Below are positions 5,439 to 6,009 of a DNA stretch of 6,009 nucleotides, piece by piece. This DNA is from Syntrophomonadaceae bacterium. GTDB taxonomy: Bacteria; Bacillota; Dethiobacteria; DTU022. The translations under genes were made by a program, and so were the position numbers. The stretch lies in assembly GCA_003553305.1 (NCBI GenBank), contig PWEB01000125.1, positions 1 to 6,009 on the forward strand, read 5' to 3'. Below the pieces are notes generated by a model. That model made no database searches, was not told where the DNA came from, and saw nothing but the letters and a program-made list of their open reading frames with translations. How positions within the stretch are numbered: position 1 is the first letter of the stretch; each line of letters starts with the position of its first letter.

Positions 5439-5480
5439 AAAACTGCCGCTGGATCGAAGAGATATCTAGCGGCAGTTTTT
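5439..5480 (+). terminator. Strong intrinsic terminator after BCCT gene 1
   Basis: AAAACTGCCGCT (5439-5450) pairs with AGCGGCAGTTTT (5468-5479). GGAT/ATCT-type pairs extend the stem inward, leaving a 9-base loop, and a five-T run ends at 5480. A-rich sequence on the left means the minus strand also reads as a hairpin followed by T-rich bases, so it may act in both directions. It lies 86 bases after the BCCT stop. Confidence 0.92.
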
Positions 5481-5770
5481 GTATGATCGTTTTGGATGAT
5501 TGAATGTAGTAATACCATTTTATTTAGTAAAAATATTGCAAAATAAAATTTAATCTAAAAAAGGGAAATATGGTTTTATGACGAAATAAATAATTAAATA
5601 ATGTCACAATATTATGTTGATATTATATACCAATAAATATTTTGGGAAGAGGGAGATCTGCTTTTAACATTTTCCCTTTGACCGTAAAAATATCAGCTAA
5701 AAGGGAGTGATCTATGTTGTTTTAAGGGTTTTGCTTGGATATGTATCACATTTTAAAGGAGGTTTTCTGA
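5481..5770. other. AT-rich intergenic leader of the second BCCT gene
   Basis: About 290 very AT-rich bases with no protein gene. No confident promoter is visible: ATGTCA (5601-5606), 17 bases, TATATA (5624-5629) is the best sigma-A guess and is weak, and no -24/-12 element fits. GGGAA (5644-5648) can pair with TTCCC (5672-5676) across 23 bases. The last 70 bases align with the leader of the first BCCT gene. Confidence 0.6.
5701..5725 (+). other. Ribosome site plus 3-codon ORF in the BCCT-2 leader
   Basis: AAGGGAG (5701-5707) is followed after 6 bases by ATG TTG TTT TAA (5714-5725), encoding Met-Leu-Phe. Its position relative to downstream TGCTTG (5732-5737) matches that of the 3-codon ORF at 3697, though the encoded residues differ. 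Function is unproven. Confidence 0.35.
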
Positions 5771-5776
5771 TTGCAA
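5756..5776 (+). repeat. Translation-start block shared by both BCCT genes, copy 2
   Basis: Identical over 21 bases to 3770-3790: AAGGAGG, the same spacer, TTG start and CAA codon. As in copy 1, TGA (5768-5770) abuts the start and closes a 9-codon ORF that begins with ATG at 5741. Confidence 0.85.
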
Positions 5777-6009
5777 AATGAAGGTAGCCTTTATACCAAG
5801 CCAACTTTCCTTATTGCGTTGATTATTATGCTGGTGTTTATCATTGCTGCTGTTGCCGCTCCGGAGGCATTCGGCGAAGCAACCGGTGCTGTCTTTGGTT
5901 ACATGACCGCGCAGTGGGGCTGGTCTTTTATTCTTGGCGGCAGTATATTTTTGCTGATGACCATTTACTTGCTGCTCAGTCCACTGGGTGAAATTAGGCT
6001 GGGCAAGGA
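5771..6009 (+). CDS. Second BCCT-family transporter, N-terminal part (3' end outside window)
   Basis: The frame opens at TTG (5771) with AAGGAGG 8 bases upstream and stays open to the window edge, giving 79 residues. It aligns without gaps to the first BCCT protein, 51 of 79 residues identical by hand count, including TKPTFLI (9-15), QWGW (48-51) and LLLSPLGEI (67-75). The visible part covers the short N-tail and two hydrophobic segments (about 12-30 and 51-70). None of the substrate cage or Na+-site residues are inside the window, so activity and substrate cannot be judged. It is a tandem paralogue with its own leader after a terminator, so the two genes are probably separately controlled. 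Divergence of about 35% argues for an old duplication and against an assembly artefact. A downstream ATG in another frame (5778) is not the start. Confidence 0.93.
   Translation, partial: MQNEGSLYTKPTFLIALIIMLVFIIAAVAAPEAFGEATGAVFGYMTAQWGWSFILGGSIFLLMTIYLLLSPLGEIRLGK

Noticed and set aside
5297..5518. Minus-strand open frame over the end of BCCT gene 1 and the terminator
   Set aside because: It crosses a strong terminator hairpin and the BCCT coding end, and shows no recognisable domain.
5481..5770. A second sigma-54 promoter before BCCT gene 2
   Set aside because: I checked each GC dinucleotide in the gap for a GG ten bases upstream and none fits.
1..6009. CRISPR array, insertion sequence, tRNA or rRNA
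   Set aside because: There are no regularly spaced repeats, transposase-like frames, terminal inverted repeats or RNA-gene motifs on either strand.

Overview
The window looks like chromosomal DNA from a Firmicute, probably an anaerobic Clostridia-type lineage. This rests on strong AGGAGG-type ribosome sites, frequent GTG/TTG starts, moderate-GC genes beside very AT-rich gaps, and the gene families present. It is an inference from style and content, not an identification.

Left part (1-2704, + strand): a run of amino-acid biosynthesis genes. It holds the 3' end of asd (aspartate-semialdehyde dehydrogenase), then aroF (type I-beta DAHP synthase, first step of the shikimate pathway), then tyrA (prephenate dehydrogenase with a C-terminal ACT domain). 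aroF and tyrA overlap by 20 bases and are probably translationally coupled. Both carry an N- or C-terminal regulatory domain of the kind used for aromatic amino acid feedback, so entry to and one exit from the aromatic pathway are encoded together.

Middle (2716-3232, - strand): a convergent single gene for an Rrf2/IscR-type regulator. Its stop lies 11 bases from the tyrA stop. It has a TTG start and a well-formed sigma-A promoter, and keeps the three-cysteine iron-sulfur cluster motif but not the histidine ligand of E. coli IscR.

Gap (3233-3784): about 550 AT-rich bases with no convincing protein gene. It holds a GC-rich hairpin, several AT-rich palindromes and a good match to a sigma-54 (-24/-12) promoter pointing at the next gene. 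The rest is the leader of that gene.

Right part (3785-6009, + strand): two tandem BCCT-family transporters (betaine/carnitine/choline type). The first is complete and the second is cut by the window end. A strong intrinsic terminator separates them, and a short promoter-like element stands just before it. The two N-termini are about 65% identical (51 of 79 by hand count). A 21-base block over the ribosome site and TTG start is identical in both, and both leaders contain similarly placed tiny ORFs, so the duplication included the leader. Upstream promoters differ: the sigma-54 match is found only before the first copy. No mobile element, CRISPR array, tRNA or rRNA was seen.
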